A stretch of 15,945 nucleotides of DNA from G021776435 sp046756245 (GTDB taxonomy: Bacteria; Pseudomonadota; Alphaproteobacteria; Caulobacterales; Parvularculaceae). Under the pieces are notes generated by a model, which saw only the letters and a program-made list of their open reading frames with translations, was not told the origin of the DNA and did not search any database. Of this stretch, positions 1 to 6,843 are shown one piece after another. The stretch's first letter is position 1. Every line of letters starts with the position of its first letter. The stretch covers positions 1 through 15,945 of the forward strand of contig JBHHVZ010000065.1 in NCBI GenBank assembly GCA_046756245.1, read 5' to 3'. The translations under genes were made by a program, and so were the position numbers.

Positions 1-24
1 ATATTGAACAGCACTCAGATAAAC

Positions 25-44
25 CTACCGGCGCCAGCCGGTAG
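25..44 (+). terminator. hairpin upstream of the GTA cluster, possible terminator of the preceding gene
   Basis: An 8-bp perfect stem (CTACCGGC, 25-32, pairing with GCCGGTAG, 37-44) closes a 4-nt loop and is followed by a T-containing stretch, TGGTTTAGTTT. This would fit a factor-independent terminator for a gene lying left of the window, but the T-tract is interrupted and the upstream gene is not visible. It could equally be part of a dispersed palindromic repeat. Confidence 0.35.
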
Positions 45-58
45 TGGTTTAGTTTGAC

Positions 59-88
59 TGAGCCCCGACTTTCGCCGGGGGGAGCGGA
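59..88. repeat. fragment of a dispersed palindromic repeat (type B end)
   Basis: The hairpin CCCCG-actttcg-CGGGG followed by GGAGCGGA closely resembles the right end of the type B repeats at 8732-8838 and 11274-11342, which end in CCGGGG then TGAGCGGA. Only this end is recognisable here. The left part is absent or too diverged to see. Confidence 0.5.
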
Positions 89-310
89 GTTTGAATTGAC
101 GCCCGTTTTAATACGAATGTACGCCGCTTGAGCGTCCATGCCTTCCTCTTAAAACCCTCCGCACACGCATAAGGCGAATTTCCGCGAACCAAAATCCAGC
201 GTTCATGCGGGGTTGGCGAGAAAAACATTAAATTTTGAGGGATAGTTATCCCCGTCCCATCCGGCGGCCTTACCTTCTCCCGCGTGCATGAAACGCGAGA
301 GATGAACCTC
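89..310 (+). promoter_or_regulatory. non-coding leader of the GTA operon, probable promoter region
   Basis: This stretch of about 220 bases has no convincing gene and precedes the first gene of a long co-directional operon, so the main GTA promoter should lie here or just upstream. I see no clear sigma-70 -35/-10 pair, no CtrA-type TTAA-N7-TTAA site, and no binding site I can name for a GafA-like activator. It is less GC-rich than the genes, notably around 221-250. The promoter call rests on position only. Confidence 0.35.
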
Positions 311-694
311 ATGGCCGAGCACGATCGTAAAGCGGTTCCGGACGAAGATCCGACCCTGAATGAGCTTTATGAACGCGTCAAAACGCTGGCGCTCAGAAAA
401 GCCCGGGCGATGGAAGGGGGCGACGACGACACGCCCGAATTCGACCGCGGCGCGCGCACGCTCGGCACGCTCCTGCGCACGGCTTCTCTCGCAAAACAGT
501 TAAAGCATCAGGATACGGAGGAACGCCGCCCGGATGACGGAGACGATGAAATCCTCGAAATCACCGCCGAACAGATCCGCGCCTTCAAGCGATCCGTTGA
601 AGAAAAGCTCGACCGAATTGAGGCGGAAGATCGTGCGGCTCAAGGTGATCGAGGCGGCGACCCGAACCTGGATAGCGAGGCTCACGCGCTATGA
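311..694 (+). CDS. g1: GTA small terminase-like protein (g1)
   Basis: This encodes a 127-aa acidic, mostly helical protein with no secretion signal, at the position of RcGTA g1. Gp1 of RcGTA has been identified as the small terminase subunit, which works with g2 in cutting and loading random host DNA into capsids. The central helices (around LNELYERVKTLALRKARA and RGARTLGTLLRTASLAKQL) would form the DNA-binding or oligomerising part, and the Asp/Glu-rich C-terminal half fits a terminase-contact tail. The start is set at ATG 311 because CGAGAG at 296-301 lies 9 nt upstream; ATG 302 and GTG 284 in the same frame are alternatives with poorer spacing. The 3' end overlaps the start of g2, implying translational coupling. 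The family is weakly conserved, so the functional call leans on gene order. Confidence 0.75.
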   Translation: MAEHDRKAVPDEDPTLNELYERVKTLALRKARAMEGGDDDTPEFDRGARTLGTLLRTASLAKQLKHQDTEERRPDDGDDEILEITAEQIRAFKRSVEEKLDRIEAEDRAAQGDRGGDPNLDSEAHAL

Positions 695-1922
695 CTGGGA
701 GAAAAACGCCCGTCCCGATCAGCGTCCGCCCGAAGACGGCGACTGGACGACCTGGCTCTTTCTCGGCGGCCGCGGCGCGGGAAAAACGCGCGCCGGTGCC
801 GAGTGGATTCGCGGTCTCGTCAAAGGCGCCGGCCCTGATGCTTCCGGCCTTGCCCGGCGCATCGCGCTCGTCGCGGAAAGCTACGCAGATGCGAGGGAAG
901 TCATGATCGAGGGACCGTCGGGCCTGCGCGCGGTGACGCCCAATGAGGCGCGCCCACATTTTGAGACCTCGCGCCGGCGCCTTGTCTGGCCGAACGGCGC
1001 GGTGGGCTACTGCTTTTCGGCCGAGGATCCGGACGGGCTTCGCGGCTATCAGTTTGACGCCGCCTGGTCCGATGAGCTGGCGAAGTGGCGCTATCCGGAC
1101 GCGACCTGGAGCAACCTTCAGCTTGCGTTGCGCCTCGGCGCGCGCCCGCGCCAGGCCGTCACCACGACGCCGCGTCCGACGGCTTTGCTCAAACGTCTGA
1201 TGGCGGCCGAGACGACGACGCTCACCCGCGCCACGACTTACGCCAATCGCGCCAATCTGGCCGAGGCGTTTTTCTCGGAGATTGTGGCGTCTTATGAAGG
1301 AACAGCGCTCGGCCGGCAGGAGCTCATGGGCGAAATTGTCGACGATGTCGCCGGTGCGCTGTGGACATGGGCGCTTATCGAAGCCGCAAGGATAAGCGCC
1401 GCGCCGCCGCTCGACCGGGTCGTCGTCGCCGTCGATCCGCCGGCGAGCGCGGGCGCGGACGCCGACGCCTGCGGCGTCATCGTCGCCGGCGCCGCTTTCG
1501 TCGCGACCGAGCGCATCGGCTATGTGCTGGCCGACTGGTCCGTACAGGGACTGTCGCCGCGCGGCTGGGCCGAACGCGCCGTCGCCGCCTATCACGAATT
1601 CGAGGCCGACCGCATCGTCGTCGAGGTCAATCAGGGCGGCGAGATGGCGCGCGCAGTAATCGCCCAAGTCGATGCGGGCGCGCCGGTGCGCGCGGTTCAT
1701 GCGACGCGCGGCAAGCGCTTGCGCGCCGAGCCGGTCGCCGCCCTTTATGAACGCGGATGCGTTCGCCATGTGGGCGCGTTCCCGAAGCCCGAAGATGAGA
1801 TGACGTCGTTTACGGGCGAAGGCGGCAAGAGCCCCGACCGGCTTGATGCGCTGGTCTGGGCGCTTATGGAGTTGCTGCTGAGAGCGCCGGCGCCGCGACC
1901 CGGCGTGAAGCGGTTGAGTTAG
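633..1922 (+). CDS. g2: GTA terminase large subunit, ATPase/nuclease (g2)
   Basis: This is the packaging motor: it hydrolyses ATP to pump DNA into the prohead and cuts DNA once the head is full. With a GTG start at 633 the product is 429 aa. Walker A is GGRGAGKT (residues 45-52) and the Walker B acidic pair is D147-E148 in AAWSDELAKW. The C-terminal RNase H-like nuclease begins with D268 in VVVAVDPPAS and ends with the Asp cluster DRLDALVWAL (D402, D405). The opening RYDWEKNARPDQRPPEDGDW is typical of alphaproteobacterial GTA and prophage terminases. The frame stays open back to an ATG at 534, but that would overlap g1 by 161 nt and add a low-complexity Lys/Ser stretch. GTG 633 has GAGG at 620-623 (9 nt away); GTG 645 is also possible. 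Confidence 0.95.
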   Translation: MRLKVIEAATRTWIARLTRYDWEKNARPDQRPPEDGDWTTWLFLGGRGAGKTRAGAEWIRGLVKGAGPDASGLARRIALVAESYADAREVMIEGPSGLRAVTPNEARPHFETSRRRLVWPNGAVGYCFSAEDPDGLRGYQFDAAWSDELAKWRYPDATWSNLQLALRLGARPRQAVTTTPRPTALLKRLMAAETTTLTRATTYANRANLAEAFFSEIVASYEGTALGRQELMGEIVDDVAGALWTWALIEAARISAAPPLDRVVVAVDPPASAGADADACGVIVAGAAFVATERIGYVLADWSVQGLSPRGWAERAVAAYHEFEADRIVVEVNQGGEMARAVIAQVDAGAPVRAVHATRGKRLRAEPVAALYERGCVRHVGAFPKPEDEMTSFTGEGGKSPDRLDALVWALMELLLRAPAPRPGVKRLS

Positions 1923-1966
1923 GGAGAGCGTGATGGGTTTCGCTTTCTTGATGACGCTTCTTTCGT

Positions 1967-2108
1967 TCCTCCCGCGTTTACGGGGAAGGTATCGAGCGGC
2001 GAAGTCGCGAGACGGAGGGGGTGGACGCGCAAAACTCGATCTCCGCGCAAGCCCCCTTCGACCCGCGCCTTGCGGCGCGGATCACTTCCCCCGCAAGCGG
2101 GGGAAGAA
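1967..2108. repeat. composite palindromic repeat (type D) between g2 and g3
   Basis: The 279-nt gap between g2 and g3 contains no credible gene but holds a repeat built of two modules. The first runs from CTCCCGCGTTTACGGGGAAG through TATCGAGC to GACGGAGGGGGTG. The second runs from CCCCCTTCGACC to a perfect 10-bp hairpin, CTTCCCCCGC (2085-2094) with GCGGGGGAAG (2097-2106). Both modules recur, in the opposite orientation, at 5732-5867. Nothing recognisable lies between the repeat and the g3 ribosome binding site. Confidence 0.75.
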
Positions 2109-2201
2109 TAATCCGGCGCGCTTGGCGAGCGCCCTCATGACATGCGGAAGAGGAATACGCCGCGCGCCAGACGCCGACATCCTTTTCACAGGAGCCGCAT
2201 G

Positions 2202-3416
2202 ATGGCGTTTATAGATTCCTTCCGCCTGCCATGGTTTTTCGCGCGGCCGCCCGAGAAAAAGGCGAGCGCTGCGAAACCCTTGATTGCGCTTTCAAGACTC
2301 GGCGCGCCAGTATGGACGCCGCGCGATTACGCCTCGCTGGCGCGCGCCGGGTTCGAACGCAATGTCGTCGCCTATCGCTGCGTCCGGCTGATATCGGAGG
2401 CCGCCGCCTCGGCGCCGCTTAAGGCTTTCGAGGGCGAGGCGGTCTTTTGCGACCATCCGATCCTGACGCTTTTGAAAAAGCCTAATCCGGAACAGGCCGG
2501 CGCGGCGCTGTTCGAGGCGTTTTACGGCTTCCTGCAGACGGCGGGGAACGCCTATCTCGAAGCCGTAACGCTCGACAGCGCCGTGCGCGAGCTTTACGTC
2601 CTCAGGCCCGACCGGATGAAAGTGCGCCTCGGCGCCGACGGCTGGCCGGCGGCTTACGAATACGCCGCTGGCGGGCGCACGGTCTCTTTCAAGCGCGGCG
2701 ACGGGAGCGCGCCGTCGCCGATCCTGCATCTGAAGCTCTTTCACCCGACGGACGATCATTACGGCATGTCGCCGCTTGAGGCGGCGGCGTCTTCGGTCGA
2801 TCTCCACAACGCCGCGCTCGCCTGGAACAAGGCGCTTCTCGACAACGCCGCGCGACCGTCGGGCGCGCTCATCTATAAAGGCCCCGAAGGCGCCGAGAAC
2901 CTCACCGGCGAACAGTTCGACCGTCTGAAGGGCGAGCTTGAAGACGCCTATTCAGGCGCGGCGAATGCGGGCCGCCCGCTCGTCTTGGACGGCGGGCTCG
3001 ACTGGCGCGCGATGTCGTTGTCGCCGGCCGACATGGATTTCATCGAAGCCAAGAACGCAGCGGCGCGCGAGATTGCGCTGGCGTTCGGCGTGCCGCCGAT
3101 GCTTCTCGGCATTCCCGGCGACAACACCTACTCGAACTATAAGGAGGCCAATCTCGCCTTCTGGAAACAGACCGTGCTGCCGCTTGTAAAGAAAACCGCA
3201 GCCGCGCTCACAGGCTGGCTCGGCGGTGCGTTCGGCGGGGTCGAGCTTCGCTGCGACGCAAGCGCCGTCGAAGCGCTGTCGGCAGAGCGCGAGGCGCTGT
3301 GGATGCGCGTTTCCCGCGCCGATTTCCTCTCCGATGACGAAAAGCGCGCCGTGCTCGGACTACCGGCGCGCGACGTGACGGATGACGCACACGACGGAGG
3401 CGGTCATGGCGAATGA
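2202..3416 (+). CDS. g3: GTA/HK97-family phage portal protein (g3)
   Basis: This is the dodecameric portal that forms the DNA entry channel at one capsid vertex, docks the terminase during packaging and then joins the neck. The product is 404 aa, usual for HK97-type portals. Family signatures are visible: NVVAYRCVRLISEAAASAPL near the N-terminus, YGMSPLEAAASSVDLHN with AARPSGAL in the middle, and the conserved REIALAFGVPPMLLGIPGDN and TYSNYKEANLAFWKQTVLP toward the C-terminus. AGGAG at 2190-2194 lies 7 nt before ATG 2202; the adjacent ATG 2199 would add one Met. The gene is separated from g2 by an inserted repeat, and its stop overlaps the start of the small membrane-protein gene by 11 nt, so those two are coupled. 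Confidence 0.95.
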   Translation: MAFIDSFRLPWFFARPPEKKASAAKPLIALSRLGAPVWTPRDYASLARAGFERNVVAYRCVRLISEAAASAPLKAFEGEAVFCDHPILTLLKKPNPEQAGAALFEAFYGFLQTAGNAYLEAVTLDSAVRELYVLRPDRMKVRLGADGWPAAYEYAAGGRTVSFKRGDGSAPSPILHLKLFHPTDDHYGMSPLEAAASSVDLHNAALAWNKALLDNAARPSGALIYKGPEGAENLTGEQFDRLKGELEDAYSGAANAGRPLVLDGGLDWRAMSLSPADMDFIEAKNAAAREIALAFGVPPMLLGIPGDNTYSNYKEANLAFWKQTVLPLVKKTAAALTGWLGGAFGGVELRCDASAVEALSAEREALWMRVSRADFLSDDEKRAVLGLPARDVTDDAHDGGGHGE

Positions 3417-3675
3417 GTTCCCGGTTCGCGGGCGCGTCAGCGAGATCCGCATCACGCTTGCGGTCGGCGCGGCCATCCTGGTTCAGACGGCGCTTGCGCT
3501 CATCTGGGCCGGCGCCGCAGCCGAACGCATCGCCCAGCTCGAGCGGCGCGCCGACGACACCTCGCAGCTTATCGAACGTACGGCGCGGCTCGAAGAACAG
3601 GTGCGCTCAGTGCGCGTAACCGTCGACCGCATAGAAGACAAGCTCGATCGTATCGGAACGGAGGGCCGGCGATGA
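3406..3675 (+). CDS. g3.5: small membrane protein with coiled coil between portal and protease (g3.5-like)
   Basis: An 89-aa protein begins at ATG 3406 inside the end of the portal gene, with GGAGG at 3396-3400 and a 5-nt spacer. One hydrophobic segment is evident around residues 15-38 (ITLAVGAAILVQTALALIWAG). It is followed by a charged amphipathic stretch (ERIAQLERRADDTSQLIERT to RVTVDRIEDKLDRIG) that should form a coiled coil. The likely topology is one membrane span with a C-terminal coiled coil; which side of the membrane the coil faces is uncertain. A small ORF occupies this place in RcGTA (g3.5) and I assign it by synteny and size. Its role is not known to me. A membrane anchor for head assembly or a post-packaging function is possible but speculative. 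It is not a structural component that I can identify. Confidence 0.75.
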   Translation: MANEFPVRGRVSEIRITLAVGAAILVQTALALIWAGAAAERIAQLERRADDTSQLIERTARLEEQVRSVRVTVDRIEDKLDRIGTEGRR

Positions 3676-3697
3676 TGCGCGCCTTTCAAAAATTAAA

Positions 3698-3839
3698 CCG
3701 TCATCCCGGATGCGCTGCAGCACGCAGTGATGCTGCGCTGATCCGGGATCGCCTTCCGTTTGCGCCGCCCTGCCTTGTCGACAGCGGTCCCGTGTCTGCG
3801 CAGCGGCGCCTTGCGCCGCAGCGCGCACGGGATGACGGG
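3698..3839. repeat. dispersed palindromic repeat (type A), copy 1, between g3.5 and g4
   Basis: A 142-bp element is bounded by the 10-bp inverted repeat CCGTCATCCC (3698-3707) and GGGATGACGG (3830-3839). Inside are the nested inverted segments GATGCGCTGCAGCACGC and ATGCTGCGCTGATCCGGGATC, followed by CCCGTGTCTGCGCAGC and GCGCACGGGATG. A second copy sits at 7289-7446. Its right end touches the g4 Shine-Dalgarno sequence (GGGAGAG, 3837-3843), so the insertion lies immediately upstream of, and partly forms, the ribosome binding site. The remainder of the 175-nt gap has nothing else. Confidence 0.85.
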
Positions 3840-3850
3840 AGAGCGACAAC

Positions 3851-4450
3851 ATGATGAGCCAAACCGCCCTCATCGAAGGCTATGCGTCGGTGTTCGAAAT
3901 GCCCGACCTCAACGGCGACGTCGTCGCGCCGGGCGCTTTTTCCGCCTCGCTCATGCGCCGGCCGGCCGCCGACGTCAAAATGCTTTATCAGCATGCGGCG
4001 GAAACGCCGATCGGACGGTGGGCGTCGCTCAGGGAGGATTCAACCGGGCTTTATGCGGTCGGCGAGATTCTTCTGACTTCCGAAACCGGGCGCGAGGTTT
4101 ACGAATTGCTCGCCGGCGGCGCCATTGACGGGCTGTCGATCGGCTACCGGACCGTGCGCGCCGAGCGCGACAGGCGCTCCGGCCGCGCAGGCGGCCAAAA
4201 TGAGAATGGAGCGCATTCGCGCTCCGGCCGGCGGCGCATTATCGAAGCGGATCTGTGGGAGGTGTCGGTGGTGACGTTTCCCATGGCCGACGGGGCGCGC
4301 GTCGCGCGTTTAGGCGCGCCGCGCAACGACGGCCCGCCGCGCGCCGGGGTAATCGCGCGCAATCCCCAAGGCGGCGCGTCGCTTGTCCCCGGCGAGGAAC
4401 GCCTTTTCGCCGACGCCATTCGCGGCGCGGCGGACATTTTGTCTGTGTAA
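3851..4450 (+). CDS. g4: GTA prohead protease, HK97 family peptidase (g4)
   Basis: This is the capsid maturation protease. It acts inside the prohead and removes the N-terminal scaffold-like segment of the g5 capsid protein. The 199-aa product has the HK97 prohead protease (S78) layout: YASVFEMPDLNGDVVAPGAF at the N-terminus, catalytic His48 in MLYQHAAETPIGRW, catalytic Ser96 in AIDGLSIGYRTV, and DLWEVSVVTFPM (134-145). Between Tyr99 and that last motif it carries an unusual extra stretch, AGGQNENGAHSRSGR, bounded by duplicated RSGR. This corresponds to a 45-bp in-frame insertion and lies outside the catalytic residues. GGGAGAG at 3837-3843 serves ATG 3851, or ATG 3854 one codon later. g5 begins 20 nt downstream. 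Confidence 0.93.
   Translation: MMSQTALIEGYASVFEMPDLNGDVVAPGAFSASLMRRPAADVKMLYQHAAETPIGRWASLREDSTGLYAVGEILLTSETGREVYELLAGGAIDGLSIGYRTVRAERDRRSGRAGGQNENGAHSRSGRRRIIEADLWEVSVVTFPMADGARVARLGAPRNDGPPRAGVIARNPQGGASLVPGEERLFADAIRGAADILSV
4174..4230 (+). repeat. in-frame palindromic insertion inside g4, flanked by 12-bp direct repeats
   Basis: GCGCTCCGGCCG occurs at 4174-4185 and again at 4219-4230, exactly 45 nt (15 codons) apart. The intervening DNA contains two small hairpins: GGCCGC/GCGGCC with loop GCAG (4181-4196) and GGAGCGC/GCGCTCC with loop ATTC (4208-4225). Removing one repeat and the spacer leaves AERDRRSGRRRIIEADLWEV, which reads like an uninterrupted prohead protease. Confidence 0.8.
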
Positions 4451-4470
4451 CGCGTAACCAGGAGTAGACG

Positions 4471-5703
4471 ATGACTATCGAAACCAAGGCAAGAGGAACG
4501 GAGCCGGAAATCCGCGCGGCGATGCGCGACTTTCTCGGCGCCTTCGAAAGCTTCAGGAGCGCCAACGACGAGCGCCTCGAAAAGCTTGAGAAAAAGCGCA
4601 GCGACGACGTCGTGCTGCGCGAAAAAATCGAGCGCATCAACAAGGCGGTGGACGAGCAGAAAGCCGCTCTCGACCGGCTGGCGCTCGAGAAGGGGCGCCC
4701 GCAGCTCGACGGACGGCGCGCCGCCGTTCCCGACGAACGCAAGGCGGCTTTTTTACGCTATATGCGCGCCGGCGACGCTTCAGCGATCCACGCCCTTGAG
4801 CAGAAGGCGCTCTCGGCCGGCGTCGACGCGGACGGCGGTTATCTCGCCCCGCGCGAGGTCGAGCGCCTGATTACGGCGGCGGTCAAGGACATTTCGCCGA
4901 TCCGCCAGATCGCCAGCGTTCGTGAAATCGGCGCCAATGTTTACAGAAAGCCTGTGAGCATTGGCGGCGGCGCAGCCGGCTGGGCCGCCGAGACCGGCGC
5001 GCGGGCGGAAACGACGACGCCTACGCTGTCGGCCATCGACATCCAGACCATGGAGCTTTACGCCATGCCGGCGGCGTCTCAAACATTGCTTGACGATGCG
5101 GTCGTCGACGTCGAGCAATGGCTCGCCGACGAGGTGCAGACCGAATTCGCCGCCCAGGAAGGCGCCGCCTTCGTTTCCGGCGACGGCGTCGCCCAGCCCA
5201 AGGGCTTTCTGAGCTATCCGATCGTCGATGACGCAACGCGCGTCGACGGCGAGATCGGCTATATCGCGACCGGCGTCGCCGGCGGATTTCCCGCCTCGAA
5301 CCCGGTCGATATTCTGTTCGATCTCATCTACGCGCCCAAACAGGCTTACCGCGCCAACGGACGGTTCGTTATGAATCGTTCCGTAGTCGGCCAGTTGCGC
5401 AAGTTCAAGGACGCCGACGGCAATTATCTGTGGCAGCCTTCGCTGCAGGCCGGCGAGCCGGCGACGCTTCTGGGCTATCCGGTGACGGAAGCCGAAGACA
5501 TGCCGGATGTCGCGACCGACAGCCACTCAATCGTCTTCGGCGATTTTTCGCGCGGCTATCTCATCGTCGACCGGGTCGGCGTGCGCGTGTTGCGCGACCC
5601 CTATTCGTCGAAGCCGCACGTGCTTTTCTACACCACGAAGCGCGTCGGCGGCGGCATGCAGAATTTCGAGGCGCTCAAAGTCCTCAAATTCTCGCTGTCG
5701 TAG
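4471..5703 (+). CDS. g5: GTA major capsid protein, HK97 fold (g5)
   Basis: This is the shell protein of the GTA head. The 410-aa product has two parts. Residues 1 to about 110 are highly charged and coiled-coil-like (FESFRSANDERLEKLEKKRS to EKIERINKAVDEQKAALDRL), matching the delta domain that acts as an internal scaffold. The HK97-fold capsid domain follows, with the family's hallmark ALSAGVDADGGYLAPREVER, the E-loop/P-domain region around RQIASVREIGANVYRKP and GWAAETGARAETTTPTLS, and the C-terminal VDRVGVRVLRDPYSSKPHVL. Proteolytic maturation by g4 probably occurs near K112, just before ALSAGVDADGG; this is inferred from HK97-type relatives. AGGAG at 4460-4464 lies 6 nt before ATG 4471, a strong ribosome binding site suited to an abundant protein. 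Confidence 0.96.
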   Translation: MTIETKARGTEPEIRAAMRDFLGAFESFRSANDERLEKLEKKRSDDVVLREKIERINKAVDEQKAALDRLALEKGRPQLDGRRAAVPDERKAAFLRYMRAGDASAIHALEQKALSAGVDADGGYLAPREVERLITAAVKDISPIRQIASVREIGANVYRKPVSIGGGAAGWAAETGARAETTTPTLSAIDIQTMELYAMPAASQTLLDDAVVDVEQWLADEVQTEFAAQEGAAFVSGDGVAQPKGFLSYPIVDDATRVDGEIGYIATGVAGGFPASNPVDILFDLIYAPKQAYRANGRFVMNRSVVGQLRKFKDADGNYLWQPSLQAGEPATLLGYPVTEAEDMPDVATDSHSIVFGDFSRGYLIVDRVGVRVLRDPYSSKPHVLFYTTKRVGGGMQNFEALKVLKFSLS

Positions 5704-5731
5704 GACGGAAATGAGCCGCTTTTTCACCCCC

Positions 5732-5867
5732 TCCGTCTTGCCCGAACGACGTTCGGGCTCGACACCTCCCCCGTTTGCACGGGGGAGGAATTCCCCTCGC
5801 GTTCAGCGCGCATTCTTCCCCCGCTTGCGGGGGAAGTGGCCGCGAAGCGGTCGAAGGGGGGGAGGGC
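5732..5867. repeat. composite palindromic repeat (type D), inverted copy, between g5 and g6
   Basis: The 232-nt gap after the capsid gene has no credible ORF. It holds three hairpins: GCCCGAAC/GTTCGGGC (5740-5758), CCTCCCCCGT/ACGGGGGAGG (5765-5788) and CTTCCCCCGC/GCGGGGGAAG (5815-5836). The outer pieces CCCCCTCCGTC and GGTCGAAGGGGG match, inverted, the modules at 1967-2108. From 5868 to 5921 the DNA is unusually A+T rich for this window, without a promoter I can defend, and leads to the g6 ribosome binding site. Confidence 0.75.
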
Positions 5868-5935
5868 GGTCATTTTAACACATTCGCTGTCGGAATTATT
5901 CGTCAGCATAAAAACAAACCCGGGAGTGTTGCGTA

Positions 5936-6529
5936 ATGTCCCTGATGCTGTTGTCGCCGCCGGCCGCCGAGCCGGTGACGCTCGCCGAAGTCAAGGCCCA
6001 TCTCCGCGTCGATCTTCCCGACGAGGACGCGCTTATTACGGGGCTCGCCGTCGCCGCCCGTCACGCGGTCGAGGCGCGCGGGCAGATCGCGCTCATCGCG
6101 CAAGCATGGCGGTTTGCGCTTGACGCGCCGCCTGTTGTGGAATTCGCGCCTTTCGGGGCGGCCGGCGCCGGCGACATTACGGCGCCGCTGTCGCCGGTCG
6201 CAAGCATCGATGCGGTGAGCGTCGTCGACAAGGCGGGCGCGACAAAAGCCGTCGACCCGGCGCTTTTTGAGACCGCGGTCGGCGCGACGGGACGGGTGCG
6301 GGCGCTTTCGCCCTGGCCGGCGCCGGGACGCAAACTCGACGGCGTTCGGATCGATTTCACGGCGGGATTTCCGGATGCGGCTTCCGTACCTGACGACCTC
6401 AAACAGGCGGTGATGTTTCTCGCCGCGCATTTTTACGAAAACAGAGAAAAAGCGCAGTCTGAAAGAATCCATTCCATTCCAGACGCGGTCGACGCGCTCA
6501 TCGCGCCATACAGACGGGTGCGGTTATGA
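5936..6529 (+). CDS. g6: GTA head-tail connector/adaptor protein (g6)
   Basis: This is the neck adaptor that binds below the portal and extends the DNA channel toward the tail. The 197-aa product opens with the typical LLSPPAAEPVTLAEVKAHLRVD, followed by the predicted helix DEDALITGLAVAARHAVEAR, the signature of the HK97 gp6 / phiE125 gp8 connector family. The middle part is beta-rich, and the C-terminal helix VPDDLKQAVMFLAAHFYENR with IPDAVDALIAPYRRVRL is also characteristic. GGGAG at 5922-5926 lies 9 nt before ATG 5936. The stop codon overlaps the g7 start in an ATGA (6526-6529), so g6, g7 and g8 form a tightly coupled trio. Confidence 0.92.
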   Translation: MSLMLLSPPAAEPVTLAEVKAHLRVDLPDEDALITGLAVAARHAVEARGQIALIAQAWRFALDAPPVVEFAPFGAAGAGDITAPLSPVASIDAVSVVDKAGATKAVDPALFETAVGATGRVRALSPWPAPGRKLDGVRIDFTAGFPDAASVPDDLKQAVMFLAAHFYENREKAQSERIHSIPDAVDALIAPYRRVRL

Positions 6530-6843
6530 TCGGCGCGCTTCGTCACAGGATTGAGTTCCTCGCGCCTGTGCGCACGCCCGACAATGGCGGCGGCGCGACA
6601 CTCGCCTGGGTTTCCGGCGCGATTGTCTGGGCGAGCGTCGAACGGCTTGCTTCGACGCGCGATTTCGCCGGCGACCGCTCGAACCGTTTAAAGCGCATCG
6701 CCGCGACCATTCGTCGGCGCGCCGACATCGTTCTCGGCCAACGGCTCAGATTCGACAATGTCGATTACGAGATTGTCTCCGTCGAAGACGCCGACGACCG
6801 CGGAAGGCGGCTCACGCTTGTCTGCGAGGAGGTCCGGCCATGA
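6526..6843 (+). CDS. g7: GTA head-tail joining (stopper) protein (g7)
   Basis: This small all-beta neck protein belongs to the phage head-tail joining (SPP1 gp16-like stopper) group. It sits between the adaptor (g6) and the tail terminator (g8) and helps hold DNA in the filled head. The 105-aa product shows the family pattern: IGALRHRIEFLAPVRTPDNG at the start, VWASVERLAS in the middle, then RRRADIVLGQRLRFDNVDYE and IVSVEDADDRGRRLTLVCEE. It starts at ATG 6526 within the ATGA shared with g6 and ends in an ATGA (6840-6843) shared with g8, so it is translated by coupling; AGACGGG just upstream is only a weak ribosome binding site. Length and position match RcGTA g7. Confidence 0.9.
   Translation: MIGALRHRIEFLAPVRTPDNGGGATLAWVSGAIVWASVERLASTRDFAGDRSNRLKRIAATIRRRADIVLGQRLRFDNVDYEIVSVEDADDRGRRLTLVCEEVRP

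Noticed and set aside
96..125. TTGACG followed by TAATAC-like and AATGTA sequences as a sigma-70 promoter
   Set aside because: The TAATAC element is only about 6 bp from TTGACG, and nothing resembling a -10 box lies at 16-18 bp.
49..312. Minus-strand 87-codon frame in the leader
   Set aside because: Part of it is translated repeat DNA (the 59-88 fragment) and it overlaps the likely promoter region. No family is recognisable.
585..1769. Long minus-strand open frame of 394 codons opposite g2
   Set aside because: It mirrors the g2 codons in a GC-rich gene, has Arg/Gly-rich composition with no recognisable domain, and g2 has clear family motifs on the + strand.
1930..2202. Small + strand frame between g2 and g3
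   Set aside because: Most of it is the type D repeat, and its codons follow the repeat modules rather than a protein family.
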